From: Polytrichum commune
Taxonomy: Eukaryota > Streptophyta > Polytrichopsida > Polytrichales > Polytrichaceae
Assembly (NCBI GenBank): GCA_950295325.1
Contig: OX485807.1
Coordinates: 23,655,666 to 23,719,665, forward strand
Length of the DNA: 64,000 nt
Direction: 5' to 3'
The notes beneath the pieces are model-generated. The model saw only the letters and a list, made by a program, of their open reading frames with translations. It ran no database searches and was not told the origin of the DNA. A program made the translations under genes and the position numbers. Positions 12,251-23,937 of the stretch are shown here, piece after piece (position 1 is the first letter of the stretch; each line of letters begins with the position of its first letter).

Positions 12251-12494
12251 ATTATTTCTTAATTATTGTAATGCGAAGCATGCCACTTACATTCTAATAT
12301 GTGCATTGCAAAAGGCTACTATAGGTCTTCATGTTGCTCAAGATGGCAAGCCCAGTGAAAGTGAAGGGTGCCTTCATGCCGCCGCTCTCGTGCAAACGAT
12401 AGCAACATGGGCTTCATGTCTTCTGGCGGGCACACCACTCCCAAAAAAGTTAAGGTGCCCCATGCAGATTCATAGAATGGACCTAGAAATGTGG

Positions 12495-14289
12495 TGTGAG
12501 CCCAAAATGGTGCCCACATGTGGTGATTAACTCTTCGAAACCAATTTTAGTTTGACTTTGATGTGTTATGATTATTCACAAAACATAAAAAGAGTGAAGT
12601 GTGGTGTGGATTTAAGTTTAGGCATTAGAATGCGTTGTGTAGTTATTTCAAGGTTTGATTTCAATAAGAGGATGCCTTGATTATGTGAGTAAAGGGTAAG
12701 GTGAGGCAAGGTGAGCTCCGCGGGTTAAATGCCCACTTTTGGATCCACCTTGGTAGTTTAGGAAGAAGGAAGCTTGGTGGATGGGGATTAGTCCCTACTT
12801 TGGAGGAGAAAGTTAAAGGATTGTGATTGGAGGTGCTAATCCTCTCACCCTATCCTCATCTCTCTCTTCCCCTCTCCCTCTATCCCTCTTTGCTACTTAA
12901 GGTGTTTTTTCTCTCATTTACAACTCTCTCCATCAAGCGTTCTCAAGAGAGCAAGCTCCCAAGAGCTTGAGCCACGTGTGTGGACATTAGTTTTTAGTGA
13001 ATTTAAGTAGTTAAGCTCTTTATCCCAATACCTCCCAAGTGAGTGAGCTCTTAGAGCTAAGATTGCACGTAGTGATTAGGTAGTAGTTAGTGAAAGTAGT
13101 GTGTTAGGTTAGTTCATGAATTAGGAGCAAGGAAAGGAAAAGAAAAGAAAAAAGAAAGAAAGAAGGAAAGACAAAGGATTTAAAACAAATCTTTGATTAG
13201 TGATTAGGGGGGTGTATTAAGGGTAGCGAGTAGCTGGAGTGACTACATAATTACTAGAACGGTGTGAAGATCAGCTGCTGGGCAGCAACTTGATTGAAGG
13301 GGTTAACTGCTGGGACTTAGCTGCACTGGTGTGAAGATCAGCTGCTGGGTAGCAGCAACGACTGAAGGGGTAACTGCTGGATTTAGCTGCACTGGTGTGA
13401 AGATCAGCTGTTGGGCAGCAGCTTGACTGAAGGGGTTAACTGCTGGGACTTAGCTGCACTGGTGTGAAGATCAGCTGCTGGGCAGCAGCAACGACTGAAG
13501 GGGTAACTGCTGGATTTAGCTGCACTGGTGTGAAGATCAGCTGTTGGGTAGCAGCAACGACTGAAGGGGTAACTGCTGGATTTAGCTGCACTGGTGTGAA
13601 GATCAGCTGCTGGGTAGCAGCAACGACTGAAGGGGTAACTGTTGGATGTAGCTGCACTGGTGTGAAGATCAGCTGCTGGGCAGCAGCTTGATTGAAGGGG
13701 TTACTGCTGGGACTTAGCTGCGCTTATTAGATTAACTGCTGGGCAGCAGCTACGGTTGGTTGGGATTAGTTGTGGTTTAGCAAGTTAAGAGTAATGTTGT
13801 GTAGAGGGAGCTACTAAACCACCCAATAGGGTGTTAGACAATTGTAGACTAAAATAGTTCTTAGACAAGCGTTAAGCTTAATAGGGTAGGCAAGGTGTGT
13901 GGAGCCTCATGTGATTGAATGTAACATTGACTATAGAGTAAAGTGTTTTTCAACACTTGTACCTATCGTTCAAAATAACTTACTTGCATTATTAATGGAG
14001 AATGTGAAGGACTCTTGCAATAGCAAGAAAAATGGAGTGAAGATCAAAAGAGTGAGGGGAATGTCCGTAAGGGCATGTGCGGCTAAAGCTGCGGGTTGGA
14101 CTCTTGAGAAAGCCAACTCTAGCACAAGCCAAGAGGCCAACATTAATAAAGTAAAATGAGTGAAACAATACATGTTCATTTGGACATGAATATCACCTTG
14201 CACATGGTTCAATGTTGTAATAGATAAATGTGATTCTCAAAGTCATCACCCGGACTAGGACGCTTAAGGGTGGTGGATTTGGCCTCACA
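12495..14289 (+). mobile_element. Solo-LTR-like element 1 (1795 bp)
   Basis: Begins TGTGAGCCC and ends GGCCTCACA, the TG...CA inverted termini of an LTR, and is flanked by a perfect 5-bp repeat TGTGG (12490-12494, 14290-14294) as left by LTR-retrotransposon integrase. The first and last hundred or so bases, plus a central pyrimidine-rich stretch and a block near 13930-14110, are related to the element at 27936-29970. No gag-pol coding is present. It carries a 66-bp minisatellite (13261-13726). A solo LTR of an unidentified family is the simplest reading; a small non-autonomous element is the alternative. Confidence 0.85.
13261..13726 (+). repeat. 66-67-bp minisatellite, seven units
   Basis: Units start with GGTGTGAAGATCAGCTG at 13261, 13328, 13394, 13461, 13527, 13593 and 13659. 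Two unit subtypes exist, one with AGCAACGACTGAAGGGG (66 bp) and one with AGCTTGATTGAAGGGG or its TTGACTG variant (67 bp). Because 66 is divisible by three, long open frames cross the array on both strands; they are artefacts of the repeat. The array lies inside the LTR. Confidence 0.95.
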
Positions 14290-14294
14290 TGTGG

Positions 14295-16775
14295 TGAATG
14301 ATATCAAAGTTTTTTTAAAAAGCATGCTTAACTAACAAATGACATGTGTCTAATTTGCATGCTTGAAAACTTGTACATTGTGGTGCTTGTGACACAACCC
14401 AGGAATTGGAGAACTTTGTCCATACTGTGAAACATTTGTCAATTTTCTTTTGAAGTAGTGTACACATTTGTTAACATCCATTGCTCCGCCCCAACCATTA
14501 AGTTAAGATGGAGTTGGTGTAATTGGGCACTATGATTGAACAAACAAAATATTATCATGTGGTTGTTCATAAATGTGGCCATGTAGGATCACAAATCTAT
14601 TGTGGAAATTAGAGGTGCTAAAAGCATGAAAATCACATTATTATAGTGAAATCAATGTACTGAAAAAGTTTGTGTGGTGCAAAAATGCAGGATTGAATGT
14701 GAGGTCGATTCGAGGCTCAAATGCACTTGAGGTATTTGTTGGCCTTGTAAAAGTTAATATTTTTTTGGTTGTATGTCCATATTTGTAGGCTTTGGCTACA
14801 TACCTTTGAGGCAATTACACATGTTATGATGAGTTCAATGTTTGGTGGTCAGAGTTTTGTTGTGATTGTGTGAAGTTGCAAGAGACAATGTCAAGATGAA
14901 TGTGGGTTGTCCGGAAAAACACGGAGTCTTTTGTTGTGTAGGTTTTTTCTAATCTCAAAGCTAGCTTCTCACATGCACTAATTTCTCGATCATCCCCAAA
15001 TTCTTGTCCAAGTTCATTCAATCACATAGTTTCCTCAATGCTGACCTAGTCAAGTTCACCTCATGTAATTTTCAACTCCTTTATGTTCTACTTACATAAA
15101 TTTGCAATGTAGTTGCATATCTCATCTCCTATTCATATACGAATTTTCATGACCAACAAAGCAATTTGCAACTCATGGTGTAGCTTTTAGTCAAACTATT
15201 TGTCCTCAACAATCTTTTAAAGATCCAGTTGCATCAAGATCAATAACTCTCAATCTATAACATCTATGGAACAAAAATTTTACCACAATCAAGACAAAAA
15301 ATTCGAAGTTATCTCCAAATTTCACATTTATAGCTACAATACTTACGGGGAACCAATCCCTCAAAGTTGGGCTACTTAGAAATGATAGTTCTATACCCTT
15401 TTTGCTTCAACGCTTCATTGCTCCTTTTCCATCATAATTTAAGCCTTCAAACTTTGCAAACAAGTAACCTACATTACTAAAGACACTCCCTCAAAATATT
15501 GTAACAAAATAATTCTCTCATCATGCACAATAGACCAAAACCCAATACCCAAATCATGCCTTCTTTATAAACCAAATGTAGAAGATACAACACTTTGCCT
15601 AATGCATACCCTCACTTTTCTAAGTAACCTCAACATCCTCAACTACTCTAAGCACCTAGAAACATTCACTCTCTCAATCCCATGAGCTTTCCAAACACAA
15701 ACCCTTCAAACCTCTCAAAAATACCCACAAGAATAGCTCATCTCCCTTTTTCTACCCCTTAAATCATCTTCTCTCCTGCCCCCTTCCGCCAATAGGAAAT
15801 CTTAGGGTTAAAAGCATCAAGAGACCCTAAGCGGCTAGGCAATGATTGCCGCCAGTCGACCCTTACCTTCCCTAATCCTTTAGCCAATAGGAAACCATTA
15901 GGTTTAGGACATCAAGGAACCCTAAGCGGCTAGGTGACGGTCGCTGCCGCTGCCGCCAGTAAGCCCTATTCTTTCCTAACCCTCAAGTCGTCCCTACCAA
16001 ACGCTCCCAATCTTGAATACAAGACCAGTTCTCAACCAAGTAACTAACTAGAACATGGTTGATACAACATCATGCTAACATCCATCATGCCTACGTTATT
16101 GCATACTTGGAATAGCAATAACACTACATAAATACCTACATTTTAAATACTAATCGGCTCAAATCATGACAATTATATCAAATCTCACGGACCATGTGAA
16201 TAACCTACGACTAGAAATTCACAAACCATCATCTCTCATGTGCATGCCAATTCAAATTCTTGAAAATGGGTATTCGCTAGACATCACGAATCGTCCAACA
16301 AGACGGTCATAGTGTCTAGCATTCCATGTGGTTGATTGTACGAAAGGCCTCATGAACCTACCCTAAGAGTCCCGGTTGCATTATTTGGGGATTGTGATGA
16401 CATTGGTGATGGTGGAATTCATCATTTTGCTAGTCTACCAAAAACGATTATGAAAAAATCTTCTTCCATGTAAGGCTGTGGGCCGATGGGCAAGAGTTTG
16501 AGGTTCCGCAGTTCCACGTGGGATGTGGTTATGAGGTGGACATCTTCCCAACTTGTATGGAACAGAACAAAGGGAGCCGCAAGTAAGCATTGCCATGCCA
16601 TGCATGTATTGGAGTTGTTTGATAAGGAGTCCCGATCGAGCATATTAGGATTAGAAAATAACTATCACCCTGAGGTATGGCGGATTGTATCAGTTGCACG
16701 TGTTTTAGGTTCTAAAGATGTGCAAACGGGGTACATCAACCGATGTCGTCGTGATTGAGTAGGTTGCAAAGCTAA
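14295..16775. other. Non-coding, one short tandem duplication
   Basis: No gene recognised. About 15790-15880 and 15885-15965 are two copies of a roughly 95-bp segment containing CCCTAAGCGGCTAGG. The stretch 16376-16775 has a higher-complexity 90-codon frame (16486-16758) without recognisable motif; it is part of the older block into which the two MULEs inserted. Confidence 0.5.
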
Positions 16776-16968
16776 GCACATGGTTGGGGAGTGCTATCTT
16801 ATGAGCGGTGAGCGATGAGCGGTAACTTATGAGCACTGAGGAAAATGAAAATTTTGGTAATAGGGCCACCAATATCCTATAACCGTGGAATTGTGGCCTT
16901 AAAAATGATGATTTTAGGGTTTAGTAATAAGAGGGTTGAGAAGGATAAACAACATGAAGTCCAAATAT

Positions 16969-17440
16969 TTATTCATCACTAGTAGCACTAGACATGAAAC
17001 TACCTTTTGCCTCGTCATCTATATATATTTGAGCACCTTTGCATTGCGAATTGATTTTGGAACTATAGCAAGATTCTTCATTTGGATCCGAATATTCGAT
17101 ATTCAACATTGCAATTGCAACATTCTCGGCATATGATGGGAGACGCGGGCTACGGCTTGGACTTCGTAGGAATTGTCTATGTGCCCAAAACGGGAGACAT
17201 GTCATCTTTCCAATCGTATTCATGAAATCAAATTGATGAAACATGTAAATAATGTAAACAAATAAAAATGAACCAATGAATTGAATGAAACGAATGAATT
17301 GAATAAAAATTTATTGTATCAAAACTTACTCACACTAAAATTCAAGCATCTCCTCATCCGAGAGGTCATCATCTTCTTTTGTGAGATCTTGTATATTCTC
17401 CTTAGATGACCCCTCTTTCAAAACCTTGTTCAAAATCCAT
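16969..17440 (-). pseudogene. Possible captured gene fragment in MULE I
   Basis: Two minus-strand frames (about 17440-17335 and 17244-16969) end in composition unlike their surroundings: the first closes with ENIQDLTKEDDDLSDEE, an acidic tail, and the second with IEYSDPNEESCYSSK. They lie between the left terminal repeat and the start of the recognisable transposase and have no counterpart in element II. They may be tail exons of a captured host gene. I do not recognise a family, and chance open frames remain possible. Confidence 0.3.
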
Positions 17441-17454
17441 TCATGGATTCTGTT

Positions 17455-19472
17455 TGACAATGTCAAACGTTTGAAGGACTGGACGACTATGGCTTGCCAT
17501 GTGTACGACAGTCGATACTGTAAAGTGTTGACTATTACGTGTTGTGACATGCAATCTGAAGATGGTGCAACACAAATTCTCTTTTGGGAAAATTTAAATG
17601 TTGTCATGGCAAAAAATGGTGCACCAAACGTAAACTTCAAAGGGTTTAGGGCTGATAGTGCTCAAGCTAATTGGAATGCGGTGAGGGCGATTTACGGGGA
17701 TGGTGATCCAAGTCTACCTATGGTTGCACGTGAGCGTACATGTCTTTTCCATTGGTCTGCAAGCTTGGATAAGGTGACCCAAAAGTATATCAAACCATCC
17801 TTGCAGTTTCAACACAAACAAATATGCAAAGATTACAAAGACGCGAAAACAATGGACGACGCTGAGACTAAGTACCATGTGATTCGTTCTTGGTGGTTGT
17901 TATCTGGAGCTGCCTCGGAAGAAGGCATCATTGGCCTTTCAGAGTGGTTGGGTTTTTGGCACTTTCGTTACAGACAATGGGGTGGTCATATGCTACTTGT
18001 AAGTACATATCAAACTTCATTATTCACTGTCATTCAATATCTTGCCACTGATATATAATATATCTTATGTTTTTCTTATCTTTGTATTTGTGTGTTGTTC
18101 ACAGGATATGACAATAGAAGAGCGTGCGGAAATGCCAATATGCAACCTTGCAGAGACTGTATACAACAAATAGCTCCAACAGTCCGGCAACAAGATGACT
18201 TGTTTATATGAAGCTATAGTGGACGACATGATCCGTGCCTTCATGCAAATTGCAAATTACCGGACATGGTTGAAAGGGGGGTCTGATGGTAAAGGTCCTG
18301 ATTCGGCATCCTTGAAACTCAAAGCGGTTGTCAGGTGTGAAGATCCAAAAATATTGGCTGATGCCATGAAGTCTTATCCAGGGGCAGAAGACGTCAACAC
18401 TAGAGATTGTGCATTGGAAGGGTCAGAGCTCTTTGGTTCCACCAAACGCAAATTCAACCTACCACCGGGTGCTGATTGTGACTCTCATCAACCCGACAAA
18501 GTAAATTATTCCATTCCTCGTCCCAACACCCGAACAACTTGTCAACGCATAGAAGAATCGTTGAGTTCTGCAATTCATGGTGTGGCTCATACTACATCCG
18601 TGTTAGAGACAGATTGTCTTGCTTCTAAGTGGCACATTGCAAGATTACCACCCAACTCAGCCAAACGATGGTGGGCACTGCATGCCATTACAAGGACTAT
18701 GTGCAATGCCAAAGTCGGGACTGGGAAACATGACACACCTGCTCCAACATACAAAGGGCTCAGGAAGGAATTTCGATCTTCCAACAATGTGGAGTATGAA
18801 TTTTGGTTTTGCCCTGACGACATCAAACGTTGTGTGAGTGGTAGTAAGAAGAAATATGTGTTGGACTGGCCTATAGTACACAACACGTGGCCGGTAAAGA
18901 TAGGTACCAATTTATCGAGAGAGGAGGTTATGGCACTTGAAGATGCTGAATTTCAACTACAGTAGAGGGAGGCATTGTCCCCTCGTCGTAGGCTTTCAAC
19001 AATCGCAACTCTCCCCATCCCTCGCTCGCATTTTTCTATGCCCTCAAACCCGGACGCCCACCCTACATTCAGGTTTGGGAAGACAGTGCGTCGTAATCCT
19101 ACAGCACCGCTAGCGGATCACAAAAACAAATGGGAGAGCGCTGGACTCATGGAGGGTTACTATGTGGTTGGGGTCATTGCCATTCTATATCTGGGCTTTG
19201 GAGTGATAATCAACATTATCTCCAAGCATGATATCACATATCATGTCACAATTGGCGACATCCCGCATTGCACATGCCCGGATTTTACGAAAATGTCCTC
19301 TCATGCATTGGGAAAGAAAGGAAAATGGGTGTATTGTAAACATCTTTATTATGTGTTTAGATTTTTGTACAAGGTGGATTACGAGAGTGACAAGTTCATT
19401 CATGCACCTACATATACTTATAACGAGGTCATGCGACTACTTGAACTTGCTGGTATTGTAGAGTGTGAGTAG
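17455..19472 (+). pseudogene. MULE transposase with SWIM finger, two stops
   Basis: Two exons in one continuous frame: 17455-17998, a GT-AG intron (17999-18104), then 18105-19472. The first exon holds a MULE-type DDE region: CCDMQSEDG (first Asp), FKGFRADSAQANWNAV (second Asp), ERTCLFHW (the C-x2-H typical of MULE transposases), then SEWLGFWHFRYRQWGGHM. The C-terminus has a SWIM zinc finger, CTCPDF ... WVYCKHLYYV (C-x-C ... C-x-H), about 50 residues from the end. Two in-frame TAG codons, at 18171-18173 (tryptophan expected) and 18963-18965, kill it; the inverted copy at 20794-22530 has both. The N-terminal DNA-binding part is missing or replaced. The catalytic Glu is not certain. Confidence 0.8.
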
Positions 19473-20035
19473 TATTGCAAATGGTCTATTAAGTACCATA
19501 TATTTGAATGTCAAAATATGACATGTTTTGGTTTGGATTTTTATAATAAAAGTCAACAATGGGCTGGAAGTATTTCAAATGATCCACGGTAATACGCTTC
19601 CTTCTTGCTTCAATTGAACTCTTTACAATTGAAAATCTTCAATTCATGTAGTACTATATTTAGTTCATGTACCCTAAACCCGTGCACCGTTACTATTTTT
19701 GAATTCATTATTCATATGTTACCACTCACTGCTCATGTCGTATTGCTCACCGCTCATGTCTTATTGCTCACCGCTCACTGGTCATTGCTCATCGCTTATA
19801 AGATAGCTTCCCTCGCACATGGTTGTATATAAAGGAGAAACATCTAGAGCGCATGGCGTTGAAGTGCAAACCTAAGCAACAACCCCGGCAATAAGGCCGC
19901 CCAACCAAGATAAGATGAGGTTGTTCATTCAATCCACACAGAGGGAAGTTATCTTATGAGCGATGAGCAGTGAGCGGTGAGCGGTAACACATGAGCAATG
20001 AATCCAAATTTAGTAAAGACACACGGGTTTAGGGT

Positions 20036-20335
20036 ACACAACCAGAATTTTGACAAATTAATTACATATTTTCAATTATAAATTGCCAGTATTTTAAATG
20101 AAGCACACGTGAAAGGGCCCTATTGCCATGGATCATTTAAAACACTTTCAATTCATTGCTGATTTTTATTATAATAATCCAAACCAATACATGTAGTTAC
20201 AACCAACACTTGCACAACTACTCACATTCCACAACACCAGCAAGTTCAAGTAGGTGCATAACCTCATTATACGTATATGTAGGTGCTATAATTGTGAACC
20301 ACTCAAATCGCTCATGGGCTGAATTAAGGCCCACA
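20036..20335 (-). pseudogene. Duplicated transposase 3' end in MULE II
   Basis: Read leftward it encodes APTYTYNEVMHLLELAGVV followed by ECE and a stop, nearly the same as the C-terminal residues of the main transposase copies, plus the 3' untranslated stretch common to element I. It is directly next to the 3' terminal repeat. Element II therefore has two 3' ends of the transposase gene, this one and that at 20690-20850, suggesting nested insertion or unequal recombination. Confidence 0.75.
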
Positions 20336-20339
20336 ATCT

Positions 20340-20690
20340 ACAAAAACAAGGAAGTTAGATATTAGAAATAGTCAATATGTAGGTAGCTACTAGGTTTTGA
20401 GACATCTGCCTGTAGATGCAAATTGTGTAAGAGACTGATATTAGGTCTGGATCAACCCGGGTTCGAATCCGGTTGGTTACATTGACTGGCGCTATCCCAA
20501 ATTGAGCTAGTGATAAAGTAGGAATAATCTATAGGCGGATACCAAGAAGAGGTTACTACGCGGATGTGCGTAGAATCTTCTCGATTATTTTTTATTTTTA
20601 GAAACTTGTTATTATTTATCCGTGTGAATCAATCAAACCGCTCACGGTTGGGTCGTAGTCTAAATAAAAATGAAGTTACTGAATCATTTG
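20340..20690 (+). other. Insert in MULE II with pol III B-box-like motif
   Basis: A 350-bp segment separates the two transposase 3' ends and has no match in element I. It contains GGTTCGAATCC (20460-20470), an exact RNA polymerase III B box, on the plus strand. I find no convincing A box upstream and no clear target duplication, so a SINE or tRNA relic is possible but not shown. Confidence 0.35.
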
Positions 20691-20793
20691 AAATACTTTC
20701 AGCCCATTGGTAATTTTTATTATAATAATCCAAATAAAAACATGTCATTTATTGACATTTAAATATATGTTGCTTAATAGAACACTTGCAATA

Positions 20794-22530
20794 CTACTTA
20801 CATTCTACAATACCAGCAAGTTCAAGTAGTCGCATGACCTCATTATAAGTATATGTAGGTGCATGAATGAACTTATCACTCTCGTAATCCACCTTGTACA
20901 AAAATCTAAACACATAATAAAGATGTTTACAATACACCCATTTTCCTTTCTTTCCCAATGCATGAGAGGACATTTTCGTAAAATCCGGGCATGTGCAATG
21001 CGGGATGTCGCCGGTTATGACATGGTAGGTGATATCCTGCTTGGAAACAATGTTGATTATCACTCCAAAGCCCGGATATAGAATGGCAATGACCCCAACC
21101 ACATAGTAACCCTCCATGAGTCCAGCGCTCTCCCATTTGTTTTTGTGATCCGCTAGCGGTGCTGTAGGATTACGACGCACTGTCTTCCCAAACCTGAATG
21201 TAGGGTGGGCGTCCGGGTTTGAGGGCATAGAAAAATGCGAGCGAGGGATGGGGAGAGTTGCGATTGTTGAAAGCCTACGACGAGGGGACAATGCCTCCCT
21301 CTACTGTAGTTGAAATTCAGCATCTTCAAGTGCCATAACCTCCTCTCTCGATAAATTGGTACCTATCTTCACCGGCCACGTGTTGTGTACTATATAGGCC
21401 AGTCCAACACATATTTCTTCTTACTGCCACTTTCACAACGTTTGATGTCGTCAGGGCAAAACCAAAATTCATACTCCACATTGTTGGAAGATCGAAATTC
21501 CTTCCTGAGCCCTTTGTATGTTGGAGCAGGTGTGTCATGTTTCCCAGTCCCGACTTTGGCATTGCACATAGTCCTTGTAATGGCATGCAGTGCCCAACAT
21601 CGTTTGGCTGAGTTGGGTGGTAATCTTGCAATGTGCCACTTAGAAGCAAGACAATCTGTCTCTAACACGGATGTAGTATGAGCCACACCATGAATTGCAG
21701 AACTCAACGATTCTTCTATGCGTTGACAAGTTGCTCGGGTGTTGGGACGAGGAATGAAATAGTTCACTTTGTCAGGTCGATGAGAGTTACAATCAACACC
21801 CGGTGATAGGTTGAGTTTACGTTTGGTGGAACCAAAAAACTCTGACCCTTCCAATGTACAATCTCTAGTGTTGACGTCTTCTGCCCCTGGATAAGACTTC
21901 ATGGCATCAGCCAATATTTTTGGATCTTCACACCTGACAACCGCTTTGAGTTTCAAGGATGCCGAATCAGGACCTTCACCATCAGACCCCCCCTTTCAAC
22001 CATGTCCGGTAATTTGCAATTTGCATGAAGGCACGGATCATGTCGTCCACTGTAGCTTCATATAAACAAGTCATCTTGTTGCCGGACTGTTGGAGCTATT
22101 TGTTGTATACAGTCTCTGCAAGGTTGCATGTTGGCATTTCCGCACGTTCTTTTATTGTCATATCCTATAGACAATATACAAATATGAGGATAAGAAAAAT
22201 ATAAGATATATATAACAATAGAAGAAAAATGAATGACATTAAATAATGAATTTTGATATGTACTTACAAATAACATATGACCACCCCATTGTCTGTAATA
22301 AAAGTGCCAAAAATCCAACCACTCTGAAAGGCCAAGGCAGATCCGGATGACAACCACCAAGAACGAATCACATGATATTTAGTCTCGGTGTCGTCCATTA
22401 TTTTCGCGTCTTTGTAATCCTTGCATATTTGCTTGTGTTGAAACTACAAGAATGGTTTGATATATTTTTGGGTCACTTTATCCAAGCTCACAGACCAATG
22501 AAAAGGACATGTACGCTCACGTGCAACCAT
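20794..22530 (-). pseudogene. MULE transposase, inverted second copy
   Basis: Closely related to 17455-19472 but on the other strand, starting at about 22530 (the C-x2-H region) and ending at 20794. It retains the SWIM finger CTCPDF...YCKH. It shares both TAG codons of element I (at 22096-22098 and 21301-21303). Additional lesions are its own: CAG to TAG at 22444-22446, a 15-bp-scale deletion near 22340, a one-G insertion in the G run near 21987, and a TA insertion near 21395 that shifts the frame after DWPI. An intron with GT-AG ends lies at about 22157-22270. The first DDE Asp region found in element I is not present here. Confidence 0.8.
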
Positions 22531-23007
22531 GGAGAAATACGCCACACAATACGAAAAAGAAGAACAATCTTCTGAGGCGGAGATGGAGGTAGGTTGTACG
22601 AACGAAATGGTAAGAGAATAACTTTAAAATCAAAATAAATTTGGAGGTATGTAATGTATACTATATTATGCACGCCGAGAATACGATTCCAACGGTATAT
22701 AGCATGAACAAAATGATTTTGTTATGCATGTTTAGAGCCAAAAAAAAATTAGAGCATATTAGATTCTTCTAAAATCTTCAAAAAAAATTAAGATTTTATG
22801 CAGGAAATCTAACCATATTAATTTCAGTAGACTTTGGTGATTTATGTAAAATTGATATCATCTCTAAAAATTCTCAAAAAAATTGGAGTAAATGGCAAGG
22901 CTATAATCTATGCACTTGATGTTTTGCAGAAATAAATTAGAATATTTGAAAATGTTATAGCAAACCCAGAAAGTGACTCAAATCAATGTGCATTTCTCTT
23001 CCAAATG

Positions 23008-23768
23008 GGTAGCCGTTAACGGCCACCATTTCTATGATGCCAACTTTTGTGTTCTAGTTTAGGGCGGCCGTCAACGGCCACCCTTTGTATGATGCTAACT
23101 TCTCTGTTCTAGTTTAGGGTAGCCGTTAATGGCCACCCCTTCTTGGGTTTCAGTCTTCATTTAACAACTTAATTTCTTTAAAATAAAATCACATATATAC
23201 ATATATTTTTTATGTTTGTTCCATCTAAAAGTGTGGCCGTTAACGGCCAGCCTTGGTTGCATCTCAAATTTATTGGTATATGTATTTCTTTTTCCATGTA
23301 TACATTTATTTCCGTCATTTTTTGTCCTCCAACAAGGGTCGCCATTAATGACCACCCTTATTGAAAAATCATATTCTTTTCTATATATGTTTCTTTCTTC
23401 ATGTATATACTCATTTCCTTCATTTTTTTTTCTTCCAACAAGGGTGGCCGTTAACGGCCATCCTTATTGAAATTTCATATTCTTTTCTATATGGGTTTCT
23501 TTCTTCATGTATACACTGATTTCCTTCATTTTTTTTCCTCCAACAAGGGTGGCCGCCCTTATTGAAATTTTAGATTCTTTTCTATATGTGTTTCTTTCTT
23601 CATATATACATTCATTTTCTTACTTTTTTTTTCCTTCAACAAGCATGGCCGTTAACGGCCACCCTTATTGAAATTTTATATTATTTTCTATATGTGTTTC
23701 TTTCTTCATATACACATTCATTTTCTTAATGTTTTGTCCTCCAACAAGGGTGGTCGTTAACGGCCACT
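23008..23768. repeat. Array of about nine palindromes in MULE II
   Basis: Copies of, or variants on, GGTGGCCGTTAACGGCCACC occur at 23008, 23063, 23118, 23234, 23337, 23443, 23548 (deleted), 23646 and 23749. The first three are spaced exactly 55 bp; the later ones about 105 bp, roughly double. The spacers are themselves repeated (T-rich, with TTCTTTCTTCATGTATAC in the later units). The array lies exactly between the two divergent genes of element II, where their promoters should be. Each core contains CCGTTAACGG, two back-to-back AACGG motifs of the kind bound by plant MYB factors. Cruciform-forming or transposase-binding roles are alternatives. Confidence 0.9.
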
Positions 23769-23937
23769 CTTATTGAATTTTTAATTTTTTTGTATAAGTG
23801 GTTTTCCTTTATGTATACTCTCACTTTTATAAATGTTTTTCCATATTATTTTAGTTTGCATATGTGATTTCTTTCATATGCATATATTTTTTAAATTTAT
23901 TTTTGTCTTTAATATGGGTGATATTTTTTGTGCTTTA

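Larger units (their letters stand above)
16786..19814 (+). mobile_element. MULE element I (3.03 kb)
   Basis: Flanked by a perfect 10-bp repeat GCACATGGTT (16776-16785, 19815-19824); MULEs typically leave 9 bp, and the boundary is ambiguous by one base. Left end reads GGGGAGTGCTATCTTATGAG; the right end in reverse complement reads GAGGGAAGCTATCTTATAAG. Both continue into tandem TGAGCGG-type heptamers. Inside is a broken SWIM-finger transposase on the plus strand (17455-19472). Element II (19941-26250) has the same two end types in the opposite orientation. Autonomous transposition is excluded by stop codons. Confidence 0.9.

Noticed and set aside
13436-13691. Long open frames on both strands over 13.4-13.7 kb encoding repetitive peptides
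   Set aside because: The 66-bp unit is divisible by three, so open frames arise on both strands; no start context or flanking coding signal.
16340-16380. Possible inverted end of the TGTGAGGCC LTR family (AAAGGCCTCATGAACC)
   Set aside because: Only a loose match over about 35 bases, without a proper TG start or 5-bp duplication.
18587-18910. Minus- and plus-strand frames overlapping the MULE transposase
   Set aside because: Shadow frames of the SWIM-finger transposase in both MULE copies.
20460-20470. tRNA gene at the exact B box in MULE II
   Set aside because: No cloverleaf can be drawn around it and no A box is at the right distance.
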